This document shows, piece by piece, positions 39,957 through 48,540 of a stretch of 64,000 nucleotides of DNA. The notes below the pieces were generated by a model, which searched no databases, was not told the origin of the DNA, and was given only the letters and a program-made list of their open reading frames with translations. The DNA lies in contig NZ_AHOO02000005.1 of assembly GCF_000244755.1 (NCBI RefSeq), forward strand, positions 1,543,501 to 1,607,500, read 5' to 3'. The position numbers and the translations under genes were made by a program. The DNA comes from Leptospira licerasiae serovar Varillal str. VAR 010 (GTDB taxonomy: Bacteria; Spirochaetota; Leptospiria; Leptospirales; Leptospiraceae). Positions within the stretch are counted from its first letter, which is position 1. Each line of letters starts with the position of its first letter.

Positions 39957-41042
39957 ATGCAATACAATACTTCCTTCTGGGACAATTGGACATTCGAAAG
40001 CCTTTTCGACCTATATTCCAAAGGGCCTGACTTTTCGAGTTCCAGAGAATTAAAAATAAATAAAGAGACGAATTCTTACGACTGGACGGAAGTCCCCACT
40101 GCCTGCGTCCAAATAGAAAGTCTATTCCATCTGATCAATGAGCTTGTCCTAAGAGAAAAAATATTCTATGACCAAAAATTCTCGGAAGGTTGGAATTCCT
40201 TCGAAAGCCTGGATTCATTGGATGGGAGTCTTTTAGTCTCAGTGGATATACCCACAGACGAACCGGAAGTAAAAGATTCCAGGAACGAGGCTTTAAAATT
40301 ATTATGCGCTACGGATCTGATGAAAAAACATCAGGAAGAAAATCTAAAAGGTTATCGAGAGAATAAACAATCTCCACATGAATATTTCAGCCAAGTGGTT
40401 TGGGGAGCCGCAGGTAATCTAGGGAGAAGCACATTTTTAGGAGCACATTATGTGGCTCATCCGATACGCGCCTCCTTGCTTGAACAAGTGCCTTTGTTTA
40501 AACCGAGTGCGGATATCAATTCCGAAGTTAAAGAATGGATAGACGAAGAAAGAGTGAAGGTGTTCACGAGCCTCACTCCAGTGGGAAGGATGAATAATTT
40601 CCAGCTCATCCTTCCTCCGTTGGTGACCGAAGTGATAGAATCTTCTTCTTCTCTTTCCGAGATCATACCTGCTACAATCGAGACCAGGGAAAAATATAAA
40701 AAGATCCGGGAATGGATCGGAGAATACCAAACCGCTTTGGAGAGCGAAAACCCGACTAAGATCTCTAAGTTTAGAAAAACATTATATAATATAAGTCAAG
40801 ATCTGGAAAAAATGAGAAAGCCTGGAGAACTGGGAGATACTAAAGTCGGAATGTCTTTTATCGGACTGAGTCTTCCGACCCCTAAAATCCCGGACCTTAG
40901 GAAGTTTTTTGGGATTAGAAGTGCGCTCAATAAACTTCTGCTAAACCCGAAAGGAGAGAAGGCGTTATTAAAACTACTGAAATGGTTTGGATGTGAAAAG
41001 GGGGAAGAACTGGAGACGATCCGGAAATACTTTCTATTATAA
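39957..41042 (+). CDS. Conserved hypothetical protein
   Basis: This protein of about 361 residues begins at ATG 39957 (MQYNTSFWDNW); a TTG start at 39915 would add 14 residues but lacks conservation cues. It is soluble and mostly helical, with ITPVGRM-like and LILPPLVTEVIE segments. No signal peptide, membrane segment or enzyme motif is recognisable. It follows the unknown protein at 39091 by 74 bases, and both look like Leptospira-specific genes attached to the elongasome locus. Confidence 0.6.
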   Translation: MQYNTSFWDNWTFESLFDLYSKGPDFSSSRELKINKETNSYDWTEVPTACVQIESLFHLINELVLREKIFYDQKFSEGWNSFESLDSLDGSLLVSVDIPTDEPEVKDSRNEALKLLCATDLMKKHQEENLKGYRENKQSPHEYFSQVVWGAAGNLGRSTFLGAHYVAHPIRASLLEQVPLFKPSADINSEVKEWIDEERVKVFTSLTPVGRMNNFQLILPPLVTEVIESSSSLSEIIPATIETREKYKKIREWIGEYQTALESENPTKISKFRKTLYNISQDLEKMRKPGELGDTKVGMSFIGLSLPTPKIPDLRKFFGIRSALNKLLLNPKGEKALLKLLKWFGCEKGEELETIRKYFLL

Positions 41043-41079
41043 GACTGTGATATAAGAGAGGAGCCCGAAGGCGGAGAGA

Positions 41080-41304
41080 TTACTCTCCGTCCTCGAGTAG
41101 ATTGTTCAAACTATCCAGAAGAACATCCACCTCTACACCGTAACCCATACAAACTTGCTCGATAGTTTCGAGTTCGTTGATAGAACAATGAGAGCATCCG
41201 CCCAAATGATAGCTGGAGAATACCAATCCTGCTTCAGGATGAAGACCGATCGCTTCGCCTACCGTCATTTCTTTAAAAAATCTTGGCTTGACCGCTTCCG
41301 ACAT
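41080..41304 (-). CDS. DUF1858 redox-disulfide-type small protein
   Basis: This 74-residue protein fits the DUF1858 family (hybrid-cluster-protein-associated redox disulfide domain). It has MTVGEAIGLHPEAGLVFSSY and then GGCSHCSINELETIEQVC, with a CxxC pair typical of that family. Such domains are thought to bind a cofactor or take part in disulfide or Fe-S chemistry, but the role is not established. It is divergent from queD across 66 bases that contain an inverted repeat. A 7-bp hairpin (CGGAGAG/CTCTCCG) straddles its stop codon. Confidence 0.8.
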   Translation of the reverse strand: MSEAVKPRFFKEMTVGEAIGLHPEAGLVFSSYHLGGCSHCSINELETIEQVCMGYGVEVDVLLDSLNNLLEDGE

Positions 41305-41321
41305 GGGGAAAATCTCCTAAG

Positions 41322-41341
41322 TACTGGTTTAAGTTCCAGTA
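41322..41341. promoter_or_regulatory. Dyad between divergent DUF1858 and queD genes
   Basis: TACTGG (41322-41327) and CCAGTA (41336-41341) form a perfect inverted repeat with an 8-base spacer. It lies in the shared promoter space of two divergent genes, where a repressor or activator binding site is plausible. No regulator gene is adjacent. Confidence 0.35.
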
Positions 41342-41370
41342 TATAGACTCCCTAGGCCAAAGTCAATTCC

Positions 41371-41775
41371 ATGTTTTTTCAAGAAACCGGCAAATTCTAT
41401 ATTCGTATCGAGGAAAGGTTCGAATCTTCACATTATCTTTATAAATACTTCCCCGACGGCTCGGATGAGCCGATCCACGGCCATTCCTTTAAGGTAGAAG
41501 TCTATCTTTCCGGCCAAAAGAATATTGGAGAAGACGGGATCAGCTTCGACTTTTTGACCTCGAAACGTAAGCTTAAAGAGTTAGTTGCTGAGTTAGACCA
41601 TATTCTGATCAACGATCATACGGATTTTAAGAAGACAAATCCAACTTCTGAAAACATGGCTCGTTGGTTTTACCATGGCTTAAAGGATAGTGTGGCCGAG
41701 GCCAAAGGTAAGGTGGACAGGATCGTGATCCACGAAGGCCCGGAGAACTTGGCTTATTACGAACCAAGTCCATGA
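41371..41775 (+). CDS. queD: 6-pyruvoyl-tetrahydropterin synthase / QueD family protein
   Basis: This 134-residue protein has the QueD/PTPS zinc site: His in RFESSHYL and the pair in HGHSFKVEVYL. The catalytic-region LDHILINDHTDF, PTSENMARW and the C-terminal IHEGPENLAYYEP complete the family pattern. It probably makes 6-carboxy-tetrahydropterin for queuosine, although other pterin products are possible. The start at ATG 41371 matches the family length. It is single, with no other queuosine gene in the window. Confidence 0.85.
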   Translation: MFFQETGKFYIRIEERFESSHYLYKYFPDGSDEPIHGHSFKVEVYLSGQKNIGEDGISFDFLTSKRKLKELVAELDHILINDHTDFKKTNPTSENMARWFYHGLKDSVAEAKGKVDRIVIHEGPENLAYYEPSP

Positions 41776-41778
41776 TCA

Positions 41779-41827
41779 TGTTGGAGTTCCAACATTGCAT
41801 TTCAGAATCCACGTAGGAGTTCCAACA
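41779..41827. repeat. Two copies of a short palindromic repeat
   Basis: The first copy is TGTTGGAGTTCCAACA (41779-41794) with 7-bp arms around GT. The second is GTAGGAGTTCCAACA at 41813-41827. The same GTWGGA-NN-TCCWAC core occurs at 49034, 58061 and 63719, so it is a dispersed family. The pair lies in the intergenic space after queD. Confidence 0.6.
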
Positions 41828-41845
41828 AATGCGATTTCTACTGAG

Positions 41846-42256
41846 TCAAATCTTACCGTACGTAAAAAGGAAAACCAGATTCGCTACCGCATAAGAGATC
41901 GTGAAATAAAAACCGACACGTAAAGGGCGGGGAAGTTTCATCACTCCGCAAAGAACAAAATGGACCGCTAAAAAACAAAGTGCCAAAGTGTTGGTCCAAA
42001 GAACCGCCTTCACCGGTTCCGAGTCCGCTCCATATAAAAGAAGAAGTACAGTAGGCAATAGTCCCAGAAAACTCATGAATCCACCTGTTGCGATCCAAAG
42101 CATTAGGATCACTCTGGACTGTCTTTCGTCAGGATGTTGGAAGACAGAGATAGCGCCTCCCACCACTAACTGGTGCAGAAAACCGTGGAATGCATAGACT
42201 AAACTTACGCATAAAAATAGGATCGTAGGCAGGTTGAGATGATTTAGGTCTGACAA
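41846..42256 (-). CDS. Hypothetical four-helix membrane protein
   Basis: This 136-residue protein has four hydrophobic helices (about residues 8-28, 45-70, 83-103 and 110-131) with short loops. It contains HGFLHQL in the first loop and HFVLCGVMKL in the third helix region. No known family or partner is recognised. It is oriented towards the palindromic repeats after queD and away from the acetoacetyl-CoA synthetase gene. It is probably a genus-level conserved inner-membrane protein. Confidence 0.6.
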   Translation of the reverse strand: MSDLNHLNLPTILFLCVSLVYAFHGFLHQLVVGGAISVFQHPDERQSRVILMLWIATGGFMSFLGLLPTVLLLLYGADSEPVKAVLWTNTLALCFLAVHFVLCGVMKLPRPLRVGFYFTISYAVANLVFLFTYGKI

Positions 42257-42368
42257 ATGGAAAACTCCGGACTTCTTTTCGACTCACAAATCTTACGGAA
42301 AGGCTTCCACTTCACAACTAATTTACTGTTGACCTTCGGTTGAAAAAAACGAAGATAACAGGCCGGAC

Positions 42369-44333
42369 ATGAATCAAACCCTTTGGACTCCCAGTCCCGA
42401 ACTTATCCAAAACTCAAGACTTACAGAATTTCAAAATTTTGCCGAACAAAAGCTCGGTAAAAAATTTCAGAACTATAGAGAGCTACATTCCTGGTCGGTG
42501 GAATTCCTCGAAGAATTTTGGGGACTGATATGGGAATTTGCTCCGGTCATATATTCCAAAACTTACGACGAAGTCATCCTGCCTGGCAAAACTTTTAAAG
42601 AAGCCAGGTTCTTTCCTGGCGCAAAGCTGAACTTTGCCCAAAACTTACTTCGTAAAAAAGACGATACAGTCGCCATTTTTTACCGGGGAGAGAGTGGAGC
42701 GGAGAAGAGCCTGACCTATTCAGAACTATACAAAAAAGTGGGAGCGCTCGCTGCATACTTAAGGTCGGAAGGTGTGGAGCCTGGTGATAGGATTGCAGGA
42801 TTGATGCCGAATGTTCCGGATACGGTTCTTGCGATGCTCGCGGCTACAAGTATCGGAGCGGTTTGGACATCTTGTTCTCCTGATTTCGGAGTCAAGGGGG
42901 TATTAGATCGATTCGGGCAGATCAAGCCTAAAATCCTGATCACTACGGATAGATACGAATTTAAAGGAAAATCACTTCCACTCGCGGGCATCGTGCAAGA
43001 GATCTCTTCTCAGCTTCCGGATCTGAAAAAGATCTTAATTTCCGAATATCCTAGTTTAGGAACAAAAGATCGCAAGAATGTCATGGAAGGATTTCCTACT
43101 AACTCGATTCCATTAGAAGAATCTTATGAATCTTTTCTGGGACAGGACCCTGAATTTTATCAAACATCTTTCGATCATCCAGTTTATATTATGTATTCTT
43201 CCGGGACAACCGGGCTTCCAAAATGTATGGTCCAAGGCTCCGGAGTTTTTCTAAATCATTGGAAAGAACTAGCATTACATACCGATTTAAGAGAAGGAGA
43301 CGGGATCTTTTATTACACCACTTGCGGGTGGATGATGTGGAACTGGCTTGTGAGTTCTCTTTCTATCGGAGCTACAGTGCATCTATTCGATGGGAATCCG
43401 TTCCATCCTGATCCCGGAGTATTATTCAGATATGCGTCCGATCGTAAGGTAAAAATATTCGGAGTAGGAGCTAAGTATATTCTTAGTTTGGAAAAGGAAA
43501 AATATAAACCGAATGTAGATCTATCATCCATGCAGGCGGTATTATCCACAGGGTCTCCATTGCCGGGGTATGGATTCGATTACGTCTATGGATCTTGGAA
43601 AAAGGACCTAAGACTTTCCTCTATTTCCGGAGGGACCGACTTGAACGGATGTTTTGCATTAGGAAATCCTAATTTACCTGTACATTCCGGAGAATTACAA
43701 TCGTTAGGACTTGGAATGTCAGTCCAAATTTTTGATGATTCCGGAAAGCCAGTCCAAGGACAAAAAGGAGAGTTGGTTTGTACGAAACCGTTTCCTTCTA
43801 TGCCTTTAGAATTCTGGAATGATCCGGACGGGAAAAAATACCTAGGAGCTTATTTCGATACCTATCCGAATATATGGAGACATGGGGATTTTGCGGAGAT
43901 TCTCCCAAACGGAGGAATGGTTGTTTATGGGAGATCGGATGCAACTTTAAATCCAGGAGGAGTTCGTATCGGTACTGCTGACTTATATAGCTTGCTTGAA
44001 ACTATCTCCGAAATTGCGGATTCGGTCGTAATCGGGCAAGAATGGAAGGATGATGTAAGAGTGATCTTGTTCTTAAAGATGGCTCCCGGCGCAGTTTTAG
44101 ATCCCGCCTTTGAATCTAAGATCAAAAAGGAAATTAAGGATAAGGTTTCTCCTCGCCATGTTCCGTCTAAGATCATCCAAATTGAGGATATTCCTTATAC
44201 TAGAAACATGAAGAAGGTGGAGATCGCAGTTAAAAAAACAGTACAAGGAGAAGCTGTTACCAACCAGGATGCACTGATTAATCCGGAGTCGTTAGAATAT
44301 TATAAAAATATTCCGCAGTTACAAACGGATTGA
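42369..44333 (+). CDS. Acetoacetyl-CoA synthetase
   Basis: This 654-residue enzyme belongs to the ANL superfamily and activates acetoacetate to acetoacetyl-CoA at the cost of ATP. The N-terminus (MNQTLWTPSPE and RELHSWSVEFLEEFW) has the long acetoacetyl-CoA synthetase extension. The adenylation motif is YSSGTTGLPKCM, and SISGGTDLNGCFALGNPNLPV and the C-terminal NPGGVRIGTADLY are typical of this branch. The C-terminal domain includes the lysine in PYTRNMKKVEIAVKK. It would feed acetoacetate from fatty or amino acid breakdown into lipid synthesis. It stands alone. Confidence 0.92.
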   Translation: MNQTLWTPSPELIQNSRLTEFQNFAEQKLGKKFQNYRELHSWSVEFLEEFWGLIWEFAPVIYSKTYDEVILPGKTFKEARFFPGAKLNFAQNLLRKKDDTVAIFYRGESGAEKSLTYSELYKKVGALAAYLRSEGVEPGDRIAGLMPNVPDTVLAMLAATSIGAVWTSCSPDFGVKGVLDRFGQIKPKILITTDRYEFKGKSLPLAGIVQEISSQLPDLKKILISEYPSLGTKDRKNVMEGFPTNSIPLEESYESFLGQDPEFYQTSFDHPVYIMYSSGTTGLPKCMVQGSGVFLNHWKELALHTDLREGDGIFYYTTCGWMMWNWLVSSLSIGATVHLFDGNPFHPDPGVLFRYASDRKVKIFGVGAKYILSLEKEKYKPNVDLSSMQAVLSTGSPLPGYGFDYVYGSWKKDLRLSSISGGTDLNGCFALGNPNLPVHSGELQSLGLGMSVQIFDDSGKPVQGQKGELVCTKPFPSMPLEFWNDPDGKKYLGAYFDTYPNIWRHGDFAEILPNGGMVVYGRSDATLNPGGVRIGTADLYSLLETISEIADSVVIGQEWKDDVRVILFLKMAPGAVLDPAFESKIKKEIKDKVSPRHVPSKIIQIEDIPYTRNMKKVEIAVKKTVQGEAVTNQDALINPESLEYYKNIPQLQTD

Positions 44334-44418
44334 TTCCGGTATTGGGGAACCTCTTTACATTTACGAGCCTTCTTTTTAATTTTTGGCGATCAGAAATAAA
44401 ACTCGTTTGGGGGTATAT

Positions 44419-44751
44419 TTATCTTTCTGAAAAAGAAGTTTCTATGATTAGGTCCGTATCTTCCCATATGTATTCCGTTTCGATGGGAGAAGCCAAATAT
44501 TCCGCAGAGTTTTGCGATTTGGAATAATAGTCTTCGGACTTTTGTATGCTGCGTACATAGAAAGTTGCAAGACCGGCTAAACCTAAAAGTAGAGCCGCTG
44601 CTAAAGCCGGCCATAGGAACTTTTTATCGGAAGCTTCTTGGGTTTCTGCCTTGGAGATTACCTTTCCTGCAATTCTTTTGGCGAGATCGGGATCTTTGAG
44701 TAGGGACCCAATTTTTCGGTCTAGATCGGAATCGTTATAAGGACTTTTCAT
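44419..44751 (-). CDS. Putative membrane-bound anti-sigma factor
   Basis: This 110-residue protein has a short charged N-terminal region (about 1-42), one membrane helix (about 44-67, FLWPALAAALLLGLAGLATFYV) and a periplasmic C-terminal tail. The size and topology fit a single-pass anti-sigma factor. The strongest support is position: its start overlaps the stop of the ECF sigma gene by four bases (ATGA). No zinc-binding anti-sigma motif (HxxxCxxC) is visible, so it would be an unusual type. Function is inferred from the operon. Confidence 0.6.
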   Translation of the reverse strand: MKSPYNDSDLDRKIGSLLKDPDLAKRIAGKVISKAETQEASDKKFLWPALAAALLLGLAGLATFYVRSIQKSEDYYSKSQNSAEYLASPIETEYIWEDTDLIIETSFSER

Positions 44752-45284
44752 TTATCTTCTCTTCCTTTTCGATTCGAATTTGCGAATCTGGACAACCATT
44801 CTTTTGCTCTGGAGATCCTGGACTTGACGGTTCCTTCGGAGATATCCAGTTTCTTAGCGATCGATTCCATCTTCTCGCCATCCAACCTTAGTATCATAGT
44901 TTCTTTATATGGAGATGGCAAGAGATTAATTTGAGACTCCATCCATTTACGCTGATCGGGATCAGGTTCGATAGCAGCCATATCCGGTTCTTTTTTTTCG
45001 GAAACTTTTATCTCCGTTTGTAATTTTGAATAAGCTCTTCCTTCTCTATTCCATTTTCGAATCGCTCTTCTGCATTCGTTCCTGGCGGCGACATATAACC
45101 AACGATTTGCATCTTGAAGGTTTAGAGAAGGTTTGTTCTTGAATTTGAGATAATATCTTAGATATGTATCTTGGACAAGGTCCTCAACTAAAGACGCCAT
45201 CCCCGGCAAAATATGCCTACGGATGGACTTTAGGACTGTCTCCTTGCTGGATTCTATGATCCGGATTAATTCTGGTTCCGTCAT
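44748..45284 (-). CDS. ECF RNA polymerase sigma factor
   Basis: This 178-residue protein has sigma region 2 (about 22-90, LVEDLVQDTYLRYYLKF and ANRWLYVAARNECRRAIRKW) and region 4 (about 120-170, INLLPSPYKETMILRLDGEKMESIAKKLDISEGTVKSRISRAKEWL). It directs the polymerase to a stress regulon. It lies between an upstream LTXXQ-type periplasmic protein and a coupled single-pass membrane protein. That context suggests an envelope or metal stress circuit. No extra C-terminal domain is present. Confidence 0.9.
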   Translation of the reverse strand: MTEPELIRIIESSKETVLKSIRRHILPGMASLVEDLVQDTYLRYYLKFKNKPSLNLQDANRWLYVAARNECRRAIRKWNREGRAYSKLQTEIKVSEKKEPDMAAIEPDPDQRKWMESQINLLPSPYKETMILRLDGEKMESIAKKLDISEGTVKSRISRAKEWLSRFANSNRKGREDK

Positions 45285-45289
45285 TTTAT

Positions 45290-45847
45290 CTATTTACAGT
45301 CTCTGTCTCCCGGAGGAGGACCGTGGTGATGAGGCGGAAACTCCCGTCTTTCCTTGATCCTATTCAGTCTTTCTTTATGGAGTTGGTTCAGCTTTTGTTT
45401 TTGCTCCGGACTTAGGATGGATTCGAATTCTAATCTACCCTTTATATGCAGAAATCTTAATTCAAGTTGAATATCGCTGATCTCTTTTAGTTTGGATTTT
45501 ACCGCAATAAGATCTACTTTAGGAGATTCTAGTAGCTTGCGTAAGGATTCGTGAAGTGAAGGTAACTTTTCTCCAATACTACGGCTCAGGTTCAATCTTT
45601 TGTCGGTTGCCGCTTTTGCTTTTTCTATCTGTTCAGGACTCAAAGAAAGTTCTTTGGAGAATCTTTCAAAGTTTCTATCTTCTTTTTCCCTTGGGCCAGG
45701 ACCTCCTCCCGGTATAAAAAAGTCGAAAAGTTCCGGGCCGAATGGAGGCGGTGGGGGAGGGGGTTCTGCAAATAAGGAATTGCCTGATCCTAAGATCAGT
45801 AGAAAAAGAACGAAAAACTTTAATTTATCGAAATCCAAAACGATCAC
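45290..45847 (-). CDS. Periplasmic LTXXQ/Spy-like protein
   Basis: This 185-residue protein starts at GTG 45847 with a signal peptide (about 1-28) followed by a polyproline run. The mature part is helical, with two LTXXQ-type signatures (LSLSPEQIEKAK and ILSPEQKQKLNQL), as in the Spy/CpxP/CnrX family of periplasmic chaperones and metal sensors. The C-terminus ends in a His/Pro-rich cluster (PPHHHGPPPGD) that could bind metal. It starts the set with the ECF sigma factor five bases later and probably senses envelope stress or metal. Confidence 0.8.
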   Translation of the reverse strand: MIVLDFDKLKFFVLFLLILGSGNSLFAEPPPPPPPFGPELFDFFIPGGGPGPREKEDRNFERFSKELSLSPEQIEKAKAATDKRLNLSRSIGEKLPSLHESLRKLLESPKVDLIAVKSKLKEISDIQLELRFLHIKGRLEFESILSPEQKQKLNQLHKERLNRIKERREFPPHHHGPPPGDRDCK

Positions 45848-45871
45848 CTGCTATTTCTAAAGAATTATTTC

Positions 45872-46609
45872 TTATTGTGTGGAACTAGTGCTGGAAGAAC
45901 TTCCCGAAGAAATCGTACTACTTGTACAATTCACTTCTCCTTTGATACTTACGGAAGGACCTGAAACATTTTGTGTATTATAACAGGTCTCACCATCCTG
46001 GGTATAACACATACTTGTAGATGTTGCGGAGGTACAATTTATATTATCTACAGTATAACATTGAGTAAGAGAGAGTGCGACACTTCCGCTAGAGATTGCA
46101 GTGCCCACCAAATCCAAATCGACAGTAAGATAAGAAAGAGCCTGGGAACTGGAAACGCTTGTATCTACAGGCACGCCGCTTCCTCCCCAATAAATTTTTC
46201 CGTAATTCGAAACTACTGCTGAAGTTCCAATTCCTCCCGAATAAGAAAAGCCTTGAGTCGAATCGATCGATCCTTGGTTTTGAGTGGCATCGTATAAGAA
46301 CTTGAGATAGAGATACTCTCCGGACTTGAAATACAATCTGGTAATTACCGTATAAAGATTCGTAGTGCTCGTACTTGTCGTAGTGTTAGTAGTTGTGCTT
46401 GTGCTGGAAGAACTATAAGGAGTTGCGGTTCCACAACTTGCGGTTTTATCCATGTCCAACTCTCCATCTATATTGAACGCGACCCCGTCCCCGAAAACGG
46501 TTAAACTTACCTTATCCGCATCTCTATTCTCGCAGGTTAAAAAACAAAATAAGAAAAATACCAGATAGGTCGGAGGACTTTGCGGTTTGATTCGGATGAA
46601 AGGATTCAA
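45872..46609 (-). CDS. Ser/Thr-rich lipoprotein
   Basis: This 245-residue protein has an N-terminal signal sequence ending in the lipobox CFLTC (Cys26). Two low-complexity Ser/Thr stretches occur: one at about 65-85 (SSSSTSTTTNTTTS) and one at the C-terminus. Several cysteines (CYTVDNINC, MCYTQDGETCYN) lie in the second half. The codon-level repetitiveness of the Ser/Thr tracts could mutate by slippage. It is probably surface exposed. It has its own position upstream of the sigma operon and may be transcribed with it. Confidence 0.6.
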   Translation of the reverse strand: MNPFIRIKPQSPPTYLVFFLFCFLTCENRDADKVSLTVFGDGVAFNIDGELDMDKTASCGTATPYSSSSTSTTTNTTTSTSTTNLYTVITRLYFKSGEYLYLKFLYDATQNQGSIDSTQGFSYSGGIGTSAVVSNYGKIYWGGSGVPVDTSVSSSQALSYLTVDLDLVGTAISSGSVALSLTQCYTVDNINCTSATSTSMCYTQDGETCYNTQNVSGPSVSIKGEVNCTSSTISSGSSSSTSSTQ

Positions 46610-46800
46610 AATAAGATTCCAGGATTTTTTTGTAGTTCGCTATTCGGGCTTCACGAGCCTCGACCTTTAGGGGCCAACGCTCTTATATAAGTAAACCCGA
46701 ATGGGGAAAAACGTTCCCTCATTCTTACGAAAAAAATATATTTATCCGCTCGACTATAGTATGACAGATTCTTGTTTTTTACCTTGATCCATAAGGGCTC

Positions 46801-47655
46801 ATGAAATATAAAAGAACGGTGCTTCGAAAGTTCGGACTCTTATTCTCGTTTTTGACACTCGCTCCCGTATTCGCGCAAAACATCTCCGGTTCTCGTTTGG
46901 ATGAGATCCAAAAAAGGGGAGAATTGAGGGTCACAGGAAATCGTAATTTCGATCCATTCTATATCTCCGATCCAAAGGACGGTTTTCCCGGATTCGACGC
47001 CGAACTTGGAAAAAAATACGCAGAGTTTTTGGGAGTAAAATATACATTTACAAACCGTCCAGAATTCGAGGATTACGCAGAAGCGATCAAGAGCGGAGAA
47101 GCGGACATTGCATTTTCGGGTTTAAGTTCTACATTAGAAAGATCTAAAAAAGGAAGTTTCAGTTCTCCTTATTTGGTCTCTACAACCGGTGCATTAGTAA
47201 ATAAGAATGCACTTCCTCCTCCTCCCGAAGGAAATATCATCTCTACGGTATATTTTAGAAGTGTAAAAGATCTGGATAGCGTGAGCGGGCTCAGTTTTTC
47301 CGTCAGGGCATTTTCCGCCAGTCATGAATATCTTCTGAGTATTTTTCCGAATTCCAGAATATTCACATACGGTTCAATGGAAAGCGCTTGGAATTCAGTG
47401 AAAGAAGGTCAGGCAAATTGTTTTGTAGGTGATTCTCTTTATATAAAGGGACTTCTTCTTAAACAAAGAAATATTTTATCCAATTTTAGGGCGCTAATCG
47501 AACCCGTTCAGGAAAATCATGTAAGCGCTTTACTTCCCAAGGGGGATATCTACTTCTCCCGTAATTTCGAATTTTTTCTGTCCGAACTCAAACGAACCGG
47601 AGAATTAAAAAGTCTTGAGGATAAGTATTTTAACAGAAGCGATTGGGTGAAATAA
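46801..47655 (+). CDS. Solute-binding protein, family 3
   Basis: This 284-residue protein has a signal peptide cleaved near LAPVFAQ and then the family 3 outline: IQKRGELRVTGNRNFDPFY, then GFDAELGKKYAEFLGVKYTF and later EAIKSGEADIAFSGLSSTLERSK. It should bind a small polar solute, typically an amino acid, in the periplasm. No ABC permease or ATPase gene lies next to it, so it may serve a transporter encoded elsewhere or act as a receptor. The metallo-hydrolase gene starts 18 bases later. Confidence 0.85.
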   Translation: MKYKRTVLRKFGLLFSFLTLAPVFAQNISGSRLDEIQKRGELRVTGNRNFDPFYISDPKDGFPGFDAELGKKYAEFLGVKYTFTNRPEFEDYAEAIKSGEADIAFSGLSSTLERSKKGSFSSPYLVSTTGALVNKNALPPPPEGNIISTVYFRSVKDLDSVSGLSFSVRAFSASHEYLLSIFPNSRIFTYGSMESAWNSVKEGQANCFVGDSLYIKGLLLKQRNILSNFRALIEPVQENHVSALLPKGDIYFSRNFEFFLSELKRTGELKSLEDKYFNRSDWVK

Positions 47656-47673
47656 AGAAACAGTCTAACACAT

Positions 47674-48540
47674 ATGGCGACTTTGGCAAAAAGAAAGGCC
47701 CAAAATATTCCGGGACAGATCTATGTGGATTCCAGTTGTATAGATTGTGAGACCTGCAGGATCTTGGCTTCGAACATTTTTGGCGAAGACCAATCCGGTT
47801 CCTTCGTCAAAAAACAACCGGGAACAGAATCTGAAAAATTACAAGCCTTACGAGCGTTAGTTGCCTGCCCCACAGCTTCCATCGGAACAGAAGATAGAAT
47901 CGATCTCGCGGAGGCGAAAGCATCTTTTCCAAGGCAGATCCAAGACGAAGTTTATCATTGCGGTTTCCACTCCAAGGATTCGTTCGGAGCCTTCTCTTAC
48001 TTAATTTTACGGAAAGAGGGTAACGTGCTCGTGGATTCTCCCAGATACATCCCTTCACTTTCTGAAAAAATAAAAAATCTGGGTGGGATCAAATATCATT
48101 TCCTAACACATAGGGACGACGTTGCGGATCATGAAAAATTCCATACTGATTTCGGGACACAAAGGATCATACATGAAGGAGATCTATCCTCAGTTCCGAA
48201 TGCGGAGATAGTGATCCAAGGAAAGGAGCCATTTTCACTTAGCGACGATCTTTTGGTGATACCGGGACCTGGGCATACGAGAGGGCATTCCACTTTATTA
48301 TATAAACATAAATTTCTTTTTTCGGGGGACCATTTGGCTTTCGACCCTAAGAGAGAAAGGCTGATCGCTTTTAAAGGCGCTTGTTGGTATTCTTGGGAAG
48401 AGCAAACCAAGTCCATGCAGCATTTGGAAAATTACGATTTTGAGTGGGTTTTACCAGGCCACGGGCATCCCGCTCACACGGATCGGAAACATATGAGCGA
48501 GATGCTTAGGTCCTGCGTTCTATGGATGCAAAAACGTTAG
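47674..48540 (+). CDS. Ferredoxin-MBL-fold hydrolase fusion
   Basis: The 288-residue protein joins two domains. Residues 1-70 look like a single-cluster ferredoxin: CIDCETC at about 20-26, with a later Cys in VACPTAS, and no second CxxC set. Residues 85-288 are an MBL domain with THRDDVADH in place of HxHx[20 protein letters not shown] and the final PGHGHPAH. The substitution of the first His pair suggests altered metal binding. It might be a redox-linked hydrolase. It follows the solute-binding protein gene closely and its stop overlaps the convergent lytic transglycosylase by four bases. Confidence 0.8.
   Translation: MATLAKRKAQNIPGQIYVDSSCIDCETCRILASNIFGEDQSGSFVKKQPGTESEKLQALRALVACPTASIGTEDRIDLAEAKASFPRQIQDEVYHCGFHSKDSFGAFSYLILRKEGNVLVDSPRYIPSLSEKIKNLGGIKYHFLTHRDDVADHEKFHTDFGTQRIIHEGDLSSVPNAEIVIQGKEPFSLSDDLLVIPGPGHTRGHSTLLYKHKFLFSGDHLAFDPKRERLIAFKGACWYSWEEQTKSMQHLENYDFEWVLPGHGHPAHTDRKHMSEMLRSCVLWMQKR

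Noticed and set aside
46610..46800. Possible tRNA-like fold in the intergenic region before the solute-binding protein gene
   Set aside because: Only a 4-bp stem around GGCTTCACGAGCC is seen; no cloverleaf or T-loop can be built.
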